A DNA stretch of 64,000 nucleotides from Trichobilharzia szidati. Its lineage: Eukaryota; Platyhelminthes; Trematoda; Strigeidida; Schistosomatidae. The stretch lies in contig OX235271.1 in assembly GCA_944472155.2 (NCBI GenBank), positions 84,209,256 to 84,273,255 on the forward strand, in the 5' to 3' direction. Numbering within the stretch: position 1 is the stretch's first letter; each line of letters opens with the position of its first letter. Shown one piece after another: positions 23,763-35,065 of the stretch. The position numbers and the translations under genes were made by a program. The notes below the pieces were generated by a model that did not search any database, was not told the origin of the DNA, and saw only the letters and a list, made by a program, of their open reading frames with translations.

Positions 23763-25040
23763 TTAAATTTCAGCCACTGGTAGACCATAACGTTCAGCCA
23801 GGGATAAACATGCCATTGGCTGTGGATCTTCAATATCCTCTAGCCCGACTCCATTGATAATTCTACGCGGTGGTAATGCAGGCGGTGGTGTACACGTGGT
23901 ATTCGGTATCGGTACAGCTGGTTTCGCCATTGTATTCATCATCATTGACATGTTTATGTTATTTTGTATTAAACCGATAGCTTCATCATATCCTGGAGGG
24001 GGATGATCTTCATCAGTTGATACTTGTGTGTTGTTATTATTATTATTGCTATTGCAATTGTTCAGATTGTTAGCATTATTTAAACAATTCTCTGTTCCGT
24101 TATTAGTATTATTGTTTGAAATTGGTGGCTGAAAAGTGCTCGGTGTTGTTTGATTCTCTCTATGATTATACGTGTCCATCATACCTTCAGTGGCAGCAGC
24201 TAATAAAGCCATAGCAGCTTGTTGATCAGCTTCTGTGAGTGAATCACTGCCCACAGACGTTGGAGACATAGTGACAAAACGATTATTAGCTGAGACTGGC
24301 ATTATTCCTTGTCCACTACTATTCAGATTATTATTATTATTATTTCCAGTATTTCCATGTGGTTGTTGCTGTGGTTGTGGTTGGGGAGTGATTTGATTAC
24401 TTTGTACTGTAGGCGGATAATTTTGTTGAGACGATGGTATTTGTGTGGCTCCACCAGTAGACATGGGGGTTTGCACTTGACCATTGATCACTTGTTGTTG
24501 GTGTTGCGGTTGAAATTGAAATTGATGGTTGACTGGTTGTTGTTGTTGCGGTTGTGGTTGTGGTTGTGAATACACCGTAGATTGTTGCGTGTTCAATTGT
24601 TGTAACTGTTGAGAGGTTGGTGGAGGTGGTAGTGGAAATTGTTGCTGTTGTTGTTGGGTGTGAAACTGATTTGAGACCGGTGCTTGATTAGGTGCTAACT
24701 GCTGTTGTTGTTGCGGTTGTGGTTGTTGGACAAGATTTTGATTTTGAAATCCAGATATTTGCTGTTGTTGCTGTTGAGGTGGTTGTTGAAATATTTGTGG
24801 TGTTTGTTGTGGTTGGGCAGGTTGTTGAAATACTTGTGGTCCTTGATGTTGCTGTTGTTGTTGTTGGGGTTGAAGTTGAGGTTGTTGAATGGCATTCGGT
24901 GCTTGAGTCAACTGGGCTGGAGGAAAGTATTGAGATTGTGCACGTGGTTGTTGCTGATTTTGTTGTTGTTGTTGTTGGCCTTGTGGCTTATTGTAGACGT
25001 GAGCATTTGTATTGAAATGATTCATTTGTGGTGCATTAGT
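23763..25040 (-). CDS. Terminal exon: Gln/Asn-rich cytoplasmic tail with PPGY and SH3-type motifs
   Basis: Phase 0 after a TTTTAG acceptor; 425 codons and a TAA stop. The first ~230 residues are dominated by Gln and Pro (polyQ runs coded mostly by CAA/CAG), then Asn-rich stretches, then a less biased end. Near the end it reads DEDHPPPGYDEAIGLIQ, which contains a PPxY motif, the ligand of WW domains such as those of Nedd4-type ubiquitin ligases or YAP. It then reads PPALPPRR, a PxLPxR SH3-binding pattern. The chain ends RYGLPVAEI. The tail follows the transmembrane exon and so should be cytosolic. The motifs suggest adaptor binding or regulated turnover; this is inference. Antisense open frames here are shadows of the repeats. 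Confidence 0.85.
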   Translation of the reverse strand, partial: TNAPQMNHFNTNAHVYNKPQGQQQQQQNQQQPRAQSQYFPPAQLTQAPNAIQQPQLQPQQQQQQHQGPQVFQQPAQPQQTPQIFQQPPQQQQQQISGFQNQNLVQQPQPQQQQQLAPNQAPVSNQFHTQQQQQQFPLPPPPTSQQLQQLNTQQSTVYSQPQPQPQQQQPVNHQFQFQPQHQQQVINGQVQTPMSTGGATQIPSSQQNYPPTVQSNQITPQPQPQQQPHGNTGNNNNNNLNSSGQGIMPVSANNRFVTMSPTSVGSDSLTEADQQAAMALLAAATEGMMDTYNHRENQTTPSTFQPPISNNNTNNGTENCLNNANNLNNCNSNNNNNNTQVSTDEDHPPPGYDEAIGLIQNNINMSMMMNTMAKPAVPIPNTTCTPPPALPPRRIINGVGLEDIEDPQPMACLSLAERYGLPVAEI

Positions 25041-27153
25041 CTAAAATGGGATAGTTAAGTAAAAGTAGTATAAAAATCACACAGCATATATGGCACACAA
25101 TTTTGTTTAATATGAAACCAGATTTAAATTATTTGGCTTTTTGGGTTTAAAAGGATTCAGTCAGGAACAAATATCAGATAGAGAACCATTGAAAACAATA
25201 GAGCACTAGACATCTGTTTTGTCCCAGTTTGGGACTCTTCAGTATTTCATATTGGTTGGCGGTGATACCACATTACCAATTGAGAAGACTTAAATTTCAA
25301 GGATCATTGGATTGAAACTCGATGACCGAATGATCAACGACCTCGCTATGTGATACATAGTGCAGTCGTTGGTACGCGCTTATGAAGAACGACAAACTGG
25401 AACGAAGTTGTACAGTGCTTCTTTAACTGATAGATAGCTATTGTTAAGAAACCGGACAACATGATATCCACGATGATTGCAAAACTAATTTGTGAATTCA
25501 CCGAAGCATCAGCATTATGTGCAAGTCAATCGCATTGATAAAAATGTATCTATGCTCGCCCCTTCTTATTTCCAATTACTGCGTGTGTATTATTCTTCAA
25601 GTTTCACTGGAAATTCTACTTTGTTGGCAGATATATATATATGTATATATCAATGTATTCACTAGATTCCTCTGATATAAATTATGTGGCCTTAAAATGC
25701 CTTGTAATAGTGCTAGGTGTTTTGTGGTCGAGATACTGTCATGTAGACACATCTAAGCACTACAGGTACCAGTAAGCCATGCAATATATGATATTTGACT
25801 GTAGTGTCTGTTTTCTGGAGTACTTCCAAATGTTTTAAAAAAAATGTCGCATGGAAATACTATATTTTAATTACAGCAAACGTATAGGCTTTATGAAAAT
25901 CCTTGTACGGAACAATAAAATGAGATCTCATAGAGTGGATTGTGATAAGCAGTGGAATCCAGGATATACATTTCGCCCGATTCGCGACTCATCATCTAGA
26001 CGTACACCTGCATCCCTATTGGGTGATGCCCTTCCCACTGAGACTCGAAGCCTGCATCCATTGTTTCAAATACCAAATAGTTATCCAAAAGGCCGAAATA
26101 TCAAATAGGACAAAATGCACATTCTGGATTCCACTGCTAACCTAACACCATGTTAATCTTCAGACATCGTCGAATCATCCGTACTAGGAGCAGACATGAC
26201 AACAAAGACTGAGCATTTTGGTCCAACACAATCAATCAACAAGCGGAAATACTAAATAACTTTAAACAAATTAGGATATCACAGCGTCAGAAATGGAAAT
26301 AAAGATTAAAGCATGTCTTAGTGAACATTAGTTACTACTAGATCGAACATCGTGCACACCTCTTTCTAGATGTTTCTAAGTTTTTTTTTACCAATTATAT
26401 ATTGAAGTGTGTTGGTTTGCAGGAATTTGATTGATTTCAGGTTTTCACCATGAACTGACACCAGTTAGAGAACCATTGGAAAAACTCGGAGTACTGGATA
26501 ACTGTTTCACCCCTGTTTGGGACTCTTCATCAGTACACACCCAGGACTTCCTGGCTACAAGACGAGACTGTAGATCATTAAGCCAACGGGACCCAATCCA
26601 ATGGCCAACCCATAAATTCCAATTTCTGCCAACTCACGATATAGCGCAACCACTAGCGAGTGTCATCCGTGGCGAGTAGTTGTCCTCAAACCCGACCTGC
26701 TGTACGCCATTGGTCACGACTTCCCACTAGAACCCAGATAACTTCCTACTTGGGTAGGGCCAGTCACTCGTTGAGCGTCAGATTGATGTTCAATTGTTGG
26801 TTTCCAGGGATTTGATTGGTTTCAGGATTGGCAGATGAATTTACAGAATTTGGAATTCATGAACCATTGGATCAGGTCTCAGAGGCTCAGTGGTCTACGA
26901 GCTCGCCTTCTAACCAGAAGGCCCTGTGTTCGAACCCCAGCGGGTGAGTATCATTGAAGGGTCTCAGACTAGGATGAAACAGCTGTCCAGCATTCCCAGG
27001 TTTTCCAGTGGTTTCCTAACCGATGTCAGTTCATGATGAAATCCTAAAACTTATTAATTCACTGTCTCGTTTGTTGAATTACTCAGAACATCTTACACGC
27101 TTTATTTACATATTTTTTGTATTATGTAATGTATACTAAAAGATCTAACTTAC
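25041..27153 (-). other. Intron with SINEs
   Basis: Holds a family-1 SINE piece near 25160-25270, an Sm-alpha-like copy (25920-26235, minus orientation) and two family-1 SINEs in opposite directions (26440-26760 minus, 26800-27040 plus). The plus copy has 'ccctgtgttcgaaccccagc' as B box and 'gatgaaacagctgtccagca'. No further exon seen. Confidence 0.6.
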
Positions 27154-27269
27154 ATTGGAAAAAATTCCTTGAGAGGCATTATTTGCATCAGAACCATAAT
27201 TTGGAGCCATTGATTGAGTCATCAACATTGGTGATTGACTAGCTGTCATCATTGCCATAGAAGCAGGTT
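27154..27269 (-). CDS. Receptor gene, short cytoplasmic exon
   Basis: 116 nt between TTATTCAG and GTAAGTTAG. Only one frame is open. It requires one base from the previous exon and reads PASMAMMTASQSPMLMTQSM then APNYGSDANNASQGIFSN, and leaves at phase 0, which fits the terminal exon exactly. Met/Ser/Gln-rich tail sequence with no known domain. The phase it demands conflicts with the frame of the preceding exon as it reads in this sequence (see the transmembrane exon). Confidence 0.75.
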
Positions 27270-27404
27270 CTGAATAAATAAAAACAAAGAAAGGGAAAGA
27301 CAGACAATAAAAGTGATTATTTCAGTATATTCAATTACAATAGGCAATTCAAATGTTTACTAGAAGTATTTTAAAAGACTTGAAGATTTGATTTACCATC
27401 CTAG

Positions 27405-27640
27405 ACAGTCGGTGACACAGCGATAGAATGCTCACCAACCACACATGCGGTCCAGGATTCAATCGCCGGCCGATTCACTCCTTTACCTTGCTAAGCCAGT
27501 AACTAAGACTGGTAAAGAGGGAAGGTTGGCTATGAACCTAGCAACCCCACCGCGTAACAATAACCACCACTGCTACTGGAACTTCAAAGATCTAGCTTGA
27601 AGCCCTATGTTCCACTGGGGGAACGTAAAGGAATAAAATA
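27405..27640 (+). repeat. tRNA-derived SINE, family 3
   Basis: tRNA-like head 'cggtgacacagcgatagaat', then 'gctaagccagtaactaagac' and the 3' block 'gccctatgttccactggggg'. Lies in the intron of the receptor gene in antisense orientation. Confidence 0.75.
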
Positions 27641-29594
27641 AAAAATAAATAATTCTAGACAGTCTACTTTGAACCTTCATACAGTTCTCCACATTAAATA
27701 AACCTGGATAAATGTGCCAGGATAATATGAGTTCATCTTTTATTATTTTGAGGATTACTCTCAACTGGCTTCAACCTGAACAATACAAAAAATAATAAAT
27801 TACATATATTCTTTTCGCAATGACAAGGGGTTATTGATAGGAAGCAAGAGTAACAGAAGTCTGGAATGATGTGAGTTGTTAAATTATTAAGAAAGAGTGA
27901 AAAAGACTGACTATTTATAGCATAACTAGACCAAAACTCTTGAGAAGTTAAAATTTTTTTTGGTAAAGTAAAGTTTAGCTAGAAAGAGTGTAACGACACA
28001 GTAGGTTGTGTAAAGATAGAAAATATGTTTTTATAAAATAGCGAAAAAGTGGGTAAGGTGAGTAATGTCCAGATGATACCATGACATTTCCTAAACGGGA
28101 CAGGAGATAGAAGAGAATACATGACGTAATAAGATTTTATACTCTAAGTGTAATCATCAAGGTAGTGCAAAACTCACCACTGTCTCTTTTTGTGTACATA
28201 GATTTGGTTATAATTGTTTGATGGAGATTACCTCAGCAAAACTTTGAATCTGTTAGTTAAACTTTTTGTTACCTGTACTATTGTTATACATTCCCTAATT
28301 CTGACTTATATTAGCCTATAACCTTAAAATAACTCTAAATTGCTGTTTTCACTGACTCTTGACGACTTTTGTATGTCCCACTGTTTGTGAAGGCTGCATT
28401 CTTACTGGCTGTCAACTCTTTAAACTAATCAGTGAATTCAGTTCCTGCCAAGGTCATTTAAGATAGCTTTCAGGTGTTTCAACTGTAGTCTGAGACAGTA
28501 AAAGCACCCTTGTCAACGGTCTGTCTTTTCTCCACATTTTCATGTACTGGTGATTGACGTAGTGATTAGCAATGGAAGTATGTCTTTTACAGCGCTAAAT
28601 TTATATCGCTTGGAGTGTACTAGGTTATATAACCATTCATATCAATAACCCATTTGATAAGCCAGGTATTATCATTGGCTCACACATAAAAAGCGTGAAT
28701 CACAAGCATTTGAATAAATCTGCTCTGAATCTCGTCGAGTTTCCTCTAACTTTCTAACACAGCGAGAGAGAGAGATGAGGTAGCTCCGTCTAAGATATGA
28801 GACACCGAGGAGCATCGAACAAGAGTTACAGTGAAGTGAGAAATCAGAAATTACTCAAGTATTTTTGAATTTGTGATTCAAATTTGTAGAACACTCTTAA
28901 AGAGTACTATATAAACGCTATAATTTTGAAGTATATTTTTAAAATTCCCACTTAATGGTCGACTGCTTAACTTGAGAGTACGAGAAGACATGAAAAATTT
29001 GTGATATGCAGAATTCCCTTTCGATTGAAAAAATGTCTAGCCTTGATCATGAAAACATGTGGTTTAGTGGCTTAAGCACTCACCGTCCTTCGAATCTCGC
29101 TCCCCTTACTTCAGCCTCGGCAGTTGAGTAGTATCATTAGTTCTTACACTATAGACATGAAGCACAGGTTGCTATTAGATAACTAGTCCTAATCTAACGA
29201 ATAAACAATAAAGCCATACGTGATACTTGAATTTCAAACGAGAAAGTAACCCTTTCATGCACTTGACCAGTTATTGGCATGTATTTCCCACCTCTCCTTC
29301 ACTTGAGTTCCTAGTAAAACATAAGGCTTTAAGCTTGGGCTTTGACGTTTCAGTACTGGTGGTATTATTTTTATGAGATGGGGTCACTACTAGCCTCATA
29401 CTCAACCATCTATCTTTGCCGAATTATTACCGATCACTCGAGGTTTAGGAGTGCATTTGTCGGGAATCGAACTTGGACCACGTGCATGCTTGTCAAGTAT
29501 TCTACCGACTGGTGCATAATGCAGTCCTGTATTGACTTATTTATAAAAGTAATTATTTTTAAAATAATATATTTTGAATCACCATCCAGTAGTG
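27641..29594. other. Intronic DNA, mostly unremarkable
   Basis: A SINE-like stretch at 29060-29190 ('tagtggcttaagcactcacc') and a decayed minus-strand family-3 SINE at 29300-29525 are recognisable. The rest is AT-rich without supported features. Confidence 0.45.
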
Positions 29595-30065
29595 CAATGT
29601 CAAGTCAGTTCTTCTATATGGGTCAGAAACTTGACGTGTCACCAAAAGCATTTTGAACAGGCTGCAGATATTCATCAACAGCTGTCTGCCTTGACCCCAC
29701 ATACTAAAGATTCGATATCTGGCCAGGAAGAATGAGCGACAGGGAATTCTGGCAGAGATAACAAGCCAACCAAGATTCTATTACCCAACATATATGCAGT
29801 AAGAAATAGAGATGGATCAGACACACACATACACTGAGGAAACCGTTGAGTGAGTTTACACACCTGGCAGGTCTTCGAGTGAACCTCAAATAGGAAGCGA
29901 GTGACAAGTTGGGAGTCAGTCCACCGGCGACATGTAGAAATCATCTGAGGAGGAGATGAAAGCCTATGGACAACCGCAGAGCCAGTTAAGAAAGATTGCA
30001 GAGAACAGAATGAAATCGAGATGTACCGCTGAAGCCCGATGTTCCAGTCACAATTTAAGGCAATG
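29595..30065 (+). mobile_element. LINE 3' fragment in the intron
   Basis: Decayed C-terminal LINE coding on the plus strand: a SQFFYMGQKLDVSPKAF stretch replacing SVLLYGSETW, then 'atattcatcaacagctgtct' (FINSC) and the 3' terminus near 'gaagcccgatgttccagtca'. It lies antisense to and just downstream of the transmembrane exon, and inflates the open frame that reads through the donor site there. Confidence 0.65.
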
Positions 30066-30142
30066 ATTGAGATATTTAGTTTGGATAATAATTTATGATC
30101 AACCAGTCGATTTTTGTATTTAGTAAAATAATAAAAGCTTAC

Positions 30143-30864
30143 CTCCGAAACCTTGATTTGTTGGATAAGCGAATGGTTCATTTGGTTGTTGTTGTTGTGC
30201 TGTTGTGTTGGATTTTGTGATTGTTGTTGAATCAGTTCATTTGACACCAGTGGCATTGAATTTTGACAGCTACGTGCAACAGTTGTAGCATTAACAACTC
30301 CTGAACCACTTGATGATACTGTTCCATTAATATTTCCTAGCATAACTTGACCATTTTGTAAATTATTGTTGTTATTTGATAGGTAACCAGTATTTGTAAA
30401 TCCGGTATTATTAGCCATGCTATTATGACGTAAAGTATTCCCGCCTAGCGTATTACCTGAATAATTGAATGCTACAACACGTCCACCTGGGATTACAACA
30501 TCCGGCAAATCCATTACATCAGCATTACTCATCATCATATGATGTTGACCATTCAACAGAGTACCTGTATTCGATGGTGAATTGAAATGCTTCGATCTTA
30601 ATAGACTTGAACTACCACGAAATCCATTCGGATCGTCACATATCTCTTTTCCACCAATATAATACCATAGATTTGTTGAAAACAACTTGTTATTTGTATA
30701 ATTTGAATGCATAGCATGATGACGTCGACGACATGCCCATATTAGAATGATTAAAAACAATACTGGTATTAATAAGCCTAAGATCAAGGCACCGACAAAT
30801 GTCAGTCCAAAGTATTGTGCCCAACTCCATTGATTTGGTAATGGTGCAGAAGCTTTCTCCAAAG
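30143..30864 (-). CDS. Receptor gene, transmembrane exon
   Basis: Acceptor CTAACAG, donor GTAAGC. Enters at phase 1 (codon G|CT, Ala). Begins LEKASAPLPNQWSWAQ, then a ~26-residue hydrophobic helix (FGLTFVGALILGLLIPVLF continuing LIILIWAC) followed by RRRHH. The basic stop-transfer places the N-side outside and the C-side in the cytosol. The rest of the exon is Asn/Ser/Gly-rich with an LPDVVIPGGRVVAF segment. Oddity: in the main frame the exon ends at phase 0, but the next exon needs phase 1. The last 46 nt in frame +2 read PNEPFAYPTNQGFG and join smoothly to the next exon. A one-base insertion (or two-base loss) in the CAA run near 30185-30210, a polymorphism or an unseen small exon would explain this. 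Confidence 0.8.
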
Positions 30865-31164
30865 CTGTTAGTTAATTAAAAGAAATACAAGTATTATTAT
30901 TGAACAAGGGGGTGGGGAGGATTTCCCTATTGATCGGTAACATTAAAGACCTGATTCCGGAAAAGTGAAATAATTTCCTCATACACTCAGTAAACTTAGA
31001 AGTTAGAAGGGATTACCCATAACAAGTCCCATCTAGAGAATGTAATTCATCTTATCATCTTGATGTTTCATTTTATGTATACTTAAAAGGTTACACTGAA
31101 GTCGATTTATTATTATTATGTGATATTTTGAAAAGTTAGGTATAATTAATTTTTTTTTTTTTTT

Positions 31165-31350
31165 TTTTTGGATTTACAGCTTGATTTCCACACCGTATTT
31201 TCAGTACAAGTGTGGAACTTTCAGCATGGATATCGGTTGCCCAAATTCAGGCATACCATAGATATCGGGTGTGCGCCGGCAGGGGTTCGAACCCCGGACC
31301 ATGTGCATGGTCGGCGAGAGTCCTAACCACTGTGCCACCGACGCACAGTG
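31165..31350 (-). repeat. tRNA-derived SINE, family 2
   Basis: Plus-strand reading from 'ttttcagtacaagtgtggaa' to the tRNA-like head 'ggggttcgaaccccggacca' and 'gtcctaaccactgtgccacc'. A poly-T run (31149-31169) marks its A-tail end. Intronic. Confidence 0.75.
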
Positions 31351-31554
31351 GATAACCCCGCCTAGTTTTCTAGCGGGTCACAAGCCCAAGAAAAGAGGGA
31401 AGGTTGTGCGTGGGGCTGGCGACTCTACCTCGGAAAATCAATCAGACTGCTAGAGAAACTTCAACGAACAAGAAAGTGATTCATGACGGAAATCTCAGCT
31501 AAGCTCTCGAAGTGAATACAGAGAGGAGTAAGATAAGCCGGCTGCCTATTATCA
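31351..31554. other. SINE tail-like DNA
   Basis: Short family-3 type sequence ('gagggaaggttgtgcgtggg') fused behind the family-2 SINE. No gene. Confidence 0.4.
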
Positions 31555-32455
31555 CCAGTGATATTCTTAATTGTGGTGGACTAGATTATGCGTTAGACTG
31601 TGCACTGGGATTGAGAAGACAGCAATACGCTAGACGACCAATAAGAAAACCCTAGAAGATCTGGATTTCTCAGATGATTTATGTTCAATGTCACGAAGGC
31701 GAAAACCAAGAAGTTGGCAGAAGACGCAGTCAACGAAGACAGGACTTCAAGTAAACATAGAGAAGACAGAGCTGAAAAAGATAACCAACGAACAGCAACA
31801 ACAAACAGCGCCAATCACCATCAACGGGAGGGATTTAACAGAGGCTACTTCCTTCACTTACCGAGGAAACATTGTTTCAACCACAGACACGCTGAACAGA
31901 AGAGGGCTTCAAAGCCAGAATCAGAGAGGCAAGATACGCCTTCATTAATCTGAAATCGGTTTGGAAATCTTCTGCATTCAGCATAAACAACAAGATTCGG
32001 ATTTTCAACACAAATGTGAAGTCAGTCAGTTCTCCTATATAGGTCAGAAACTTGGCCAGCACGTCATGGAAAGGATTTTCAACAAGTTATAGACTTTTAT
32101 CAACAGCTGCCCTCCTTCGCTAGCTCCATACTGAAGATCAAATGGCCAGCCAGTCAGAAAAAATTAATAAAGTAACCAAGATCCTTTCGTTCAATATATA
32201 TGTAGAAGAAAATGGAAATGGAGATAGCACACACTGAGGAGGCCGTCGAATGACATCACGCGAAGGCCCTCGAGTAGAACTCGAATGGGAAACGGCAAGT
32301 GGGTCGTCCGAGGGTGACATGAAGGAGCTCGTGAGAGAAGAGGTGAGAAATTATGGTCTATCGTCGAGCCAGATGAAGAGGACTGCAGAAAATAGAAGAA
32401 AGTGGCGATGTGTTGCCGAGGCCCTATGTCCCACTGGGAACCCAAGGGAAAAATA
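31555..32455 (+). mobile_element. LINE, post-RT half and 3' terminus
   Basis: Plus-strand frames encode a decayed LDFSDDLCSMS-type RT end, then TGLQVNIEKTELKKITNEQQ, APITINGRDLTEATSFTYRG, later TSREGPRVELEWETASGSSE (decayed) and AENRRKWRCVAEALCPTGN. The 3' end 'gccctatgtcccactgggaa' is shared with family-3 SINEs. Frameshifted and inactive; it lies antisense within the receptor intron. Confidence 0.8.
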
Positions 32456-33009
32456 GTAATAATATAATAATAATGGACTCATTAGACTGATAAAGTTGGA
32501 TGGAAGGGAGGGTACCTAGTGAAAGTTGAACCCGACAATTATACTTGGTAGTTAAGCTGATCTTTGTATAACACTAGACTTAAGAATGTCAGAAACTGAG
32601 AACATCAATGTAAGAAGGCTATTTTTATTATAAGTTGTGAAATTTTCTAAATATAATCGTTAACATGGTACCAGAAGGTTAAACATCTAATCTTACGCGT
32701 TCAACAGTTTATTGTCGCGTATAAGGTTAAAATAAAATTAAGAAAATGTTTAGAAAATTTAGGTGAAAGTGTTCATTCCTGTTAGTAAATTGAACTGCTT
32801 ATAAGTCGAAAGGACGTAGTTTTTCATCGTATACCAATATCATCAGTACGAGGAACACGGATAACTAAAAAGTATCCAATGGTTATATACTTCTTAGATC
32901 TTAATCGCAACTGAAGGCACTAACCCCGATGGTGGACTGACTACAGACGAATTCTCAGCACGGATATAAAAGGCTCATGTCATCTCTGCCATAGATGTGA
33001 TAACCGGTG
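32456..33009. other. Intronic DNA, nothing recognised
   Basis: AT-rich with no supported feature. Confidence 0.4.
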
Positions 33010-33700
33010 ATCGACTAAAGGATGTCTGTACTGAGTGGTAACACGCTCTATCCTTCTTCATGGTTGTGAGACATACATGGTTATTGAAAGAGGAAGATAA
33101 GAAAACGCTAGCTGTTTATCACGACAGATGTATGTGCTCTTACTCCCGTATTAGGTGGTGTAATATGATGAGTAACATCGAGGTTAGAAGTAGAGTGTTA
33201 AAAAAGCAATGGAAGTCAACCGATGAGGTTGTGAAGCTACATCGATTGAGGTGGTTATCCCACGACCTGTGCATGCCAAGGCACCGCCTTCCTTGACGGT
33301 CAATGTTACTTAATATGTGATTGGTTTGGAAAACCTGAAATCAACCCATGACGTTTATGACTGTTCGTTTGAGCCACATATGGAGGTGTGAACTGCCTGA
33401 CTAGGATTCTCGAAATGCTAAGAACCACCACTGGCTTGAGACTGTTGGTGATATGGCTCAAAATTGTTCATAATAGTTCAGATGATCTCACTCTTTGGAA
33501 ACTACCAGATACATTAAGCGGTCATGTTATGCCTCATTATTATTCTATCTCCAGTACATTTTTGTTCATTAAAGTTCCTTTGGTTGTTTTTGTTTTCACT
33601 ACCTTTGTATGCTACATAAAGTGTGGCAACTTGAATCTCTGTGCGAAGGTCTACGTTGAAACTCAGTCATTCAGGTATTTAGGCAAACACAAATAGCCCA
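33010..33700 (+). mobile_element. Second LINE family, 3' end
   Basis: Encodes VVRHTWLLKEEDKKTLAVYH then RCMCSYSRIRWCNMMSN, KLHRLRWLSHDLCMPRHRLP and, near the 3' end, NLNLCAKVYVETQSFRYL. The RWLGHVLRM.HRLP block is typical of RTE/CR1-type LINE C-termini. Same family as 42640-43615 (minus), 53800-54490 and 63270-63830 (minus). Confidence 0.7.
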
Positions 33701-33880
33701 ATGCAAGTTGAAAGTTAGGACGATTATTTCATAAGGTTAGCAGTTTACCATTCAGACAATGAGTTTACAATTCAACAGCCTGTATTCTCTAATTATTCCT
33801 ATCAACTTAAGATGTGGATCGAAAGTAAAGGCCTATCTTAAAGAAAACCTAAAAACAATTGTATCCCATTTATAACTTAC

Positions 33881-33968
33881 CACTGCATGGTTCAGTATAA
33901 GAGGTAATATTGTCAACACAAATTCTAGCATCCGGATATCCAGCAGGAATTGTACCTTCCAGTATCAG
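33881..33968 (-). CDS. Receptor gene, constant exon C: end of the MAM-like domain
   Basis: 88 nt between ACTATAG-type acceptor (CTTATAG) and GTAAGTTAT. Entry phase 0, exit phase 1. Reads LILEGTIPAGYPDARICVDN then ITSYTEPCSG. Placed behind any B exon ending DYK it gives DYKLILEG...ARICVDNI...PC, which resembles the end of MAM domains (F.L.FEG...G.IAIDDI....C). Only this one copy was found in the window, while the exons in front of it exist nine times. That is the main argument that the A/B pairs are alternatives rather than tandem domains. Confidence 0.8.
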
Positions 33969-34479
33969 CTATAAGATAAAATGAAAATATTAAGAATTAA
34001 TAAGTATATAGTTAATTGGTTTGTACAAGCAACAGCTGAAATGACTTACAACACTATACGAAAAGCACAATTTTCAGAACAGCTTTCCGGAAATATGATT
34101 TTTAACTGTTAATAAATAGGCTTTTCGTAGAGTTTGTAAATCATTTCAAGCGTAATTGATAAAGCCACATACATATGCTTCTTCAAATATTCACTAAGCA
34201 CTGATAGAGCCCAATTCTACGGTGCAAGTAACTACATTCAGTTTATGATTATCTAAGCATAATTTACAAACAATATCTGAAAAATACATGAGTTCACTTA
34301 ACCCATATTCTCGTCATTATCTTATCAGACTTAATAAATGTAACATAGTTATTTACGACAAAGATGAAGAAATACATGTCTGTAAATAATTGCACTAATT
34401 AATTTTATTAAAACTGGCGTCTTAAAATATATTAAGCTAATTATTTTTTCAAACCAACACTTGAATATCAATGAGATGC

Positions 34480-34825
34480 TCACTAGCGACTTGCCCTATT
34501 CAGGTAGGTAGTTACCTGGAGTTCTAGTGAGAAGTCGTGACCAGTAGGGTGTAGTAGGTCGGGTGTGAGGACAAATACTCGCCGAAGACATTGGCTAGGG
34601 GTCGCGCTATGTCATGAATTGGCAGAAGTTAGAATTCATGGGCTGGCCATTGGATCGGGTCCCAGTGGCTTAATGGTCTACGAGCTAGCTCGGCTTGTAA
34701 CCAGAAGGTCCTGGGTTCGAATCCCAGTGGGTGCGTACTGATGAAGAGTCCCAAACTAGGACGAAACAACTGTCCAGTACTCTCAGGTTTTCCAGTTGTT
34801 CTCTAACTAATGTCAGCTCATAATT
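34480..34825 (+). repeat. tRNA-derived SINE, family 1 (well preserved)
   Basis: tRNA-like body ('tcccagtggcttaatggtct', 'ctgggttcgaatcccagtgg'). A hammerhead-like module follows at 34736-34792: GTACTG, a seven-base linker ATGAAGA, GTCC/GGAC helix, GAAA, a near-palindromic CAACTG, GTC, then CAGTAC. It differs from the hammerhead core CUGANGA only at the first base. Tail 'tccagttgttctctaactaa'. Confidence 0.8.
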
Positions 34826-34829
34826 ATTT

Positions 34830-35065
34830 TTTATTCTTCCACGTTCCAAATAGAACATGAGGCTTCAAGTTTTGAATTCTCGGCTTTAGTGGTGGTGGTG
34901 ATGTCTATTGCAAGAGGTAGAATTGTTAGTCTCACACACAAACTCTCCTCTTTTCTGGGCTTACAACCGGCTAGACGAGGTTTAGGGCTGTGTCGACTGG
35001 GAATCGAACCCTAGACCTCCTGCATAGCTGGTAAGCAACCACCAAACATTGAACTACTGACCCTC
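34830..35065 (-). repeat. tRNA-derived SINE, family 3
   Basis: Reverse orientation, starting 'cttccacgttccaaatagaa' and ending in the tRNA-like head with 'gggaatcgaaccctagacct'. Inserted directly beside the family-1 SINE. Confidence 0.65.

Noticed and set aside
24309..25058. Plus-strand open frames rich in Leu, Trp and Val opposite the Gln-rich exon
   Set aside because: They are antisense readings of CAA/CAG repeats in the receptor's terminal exon and have no independent support.
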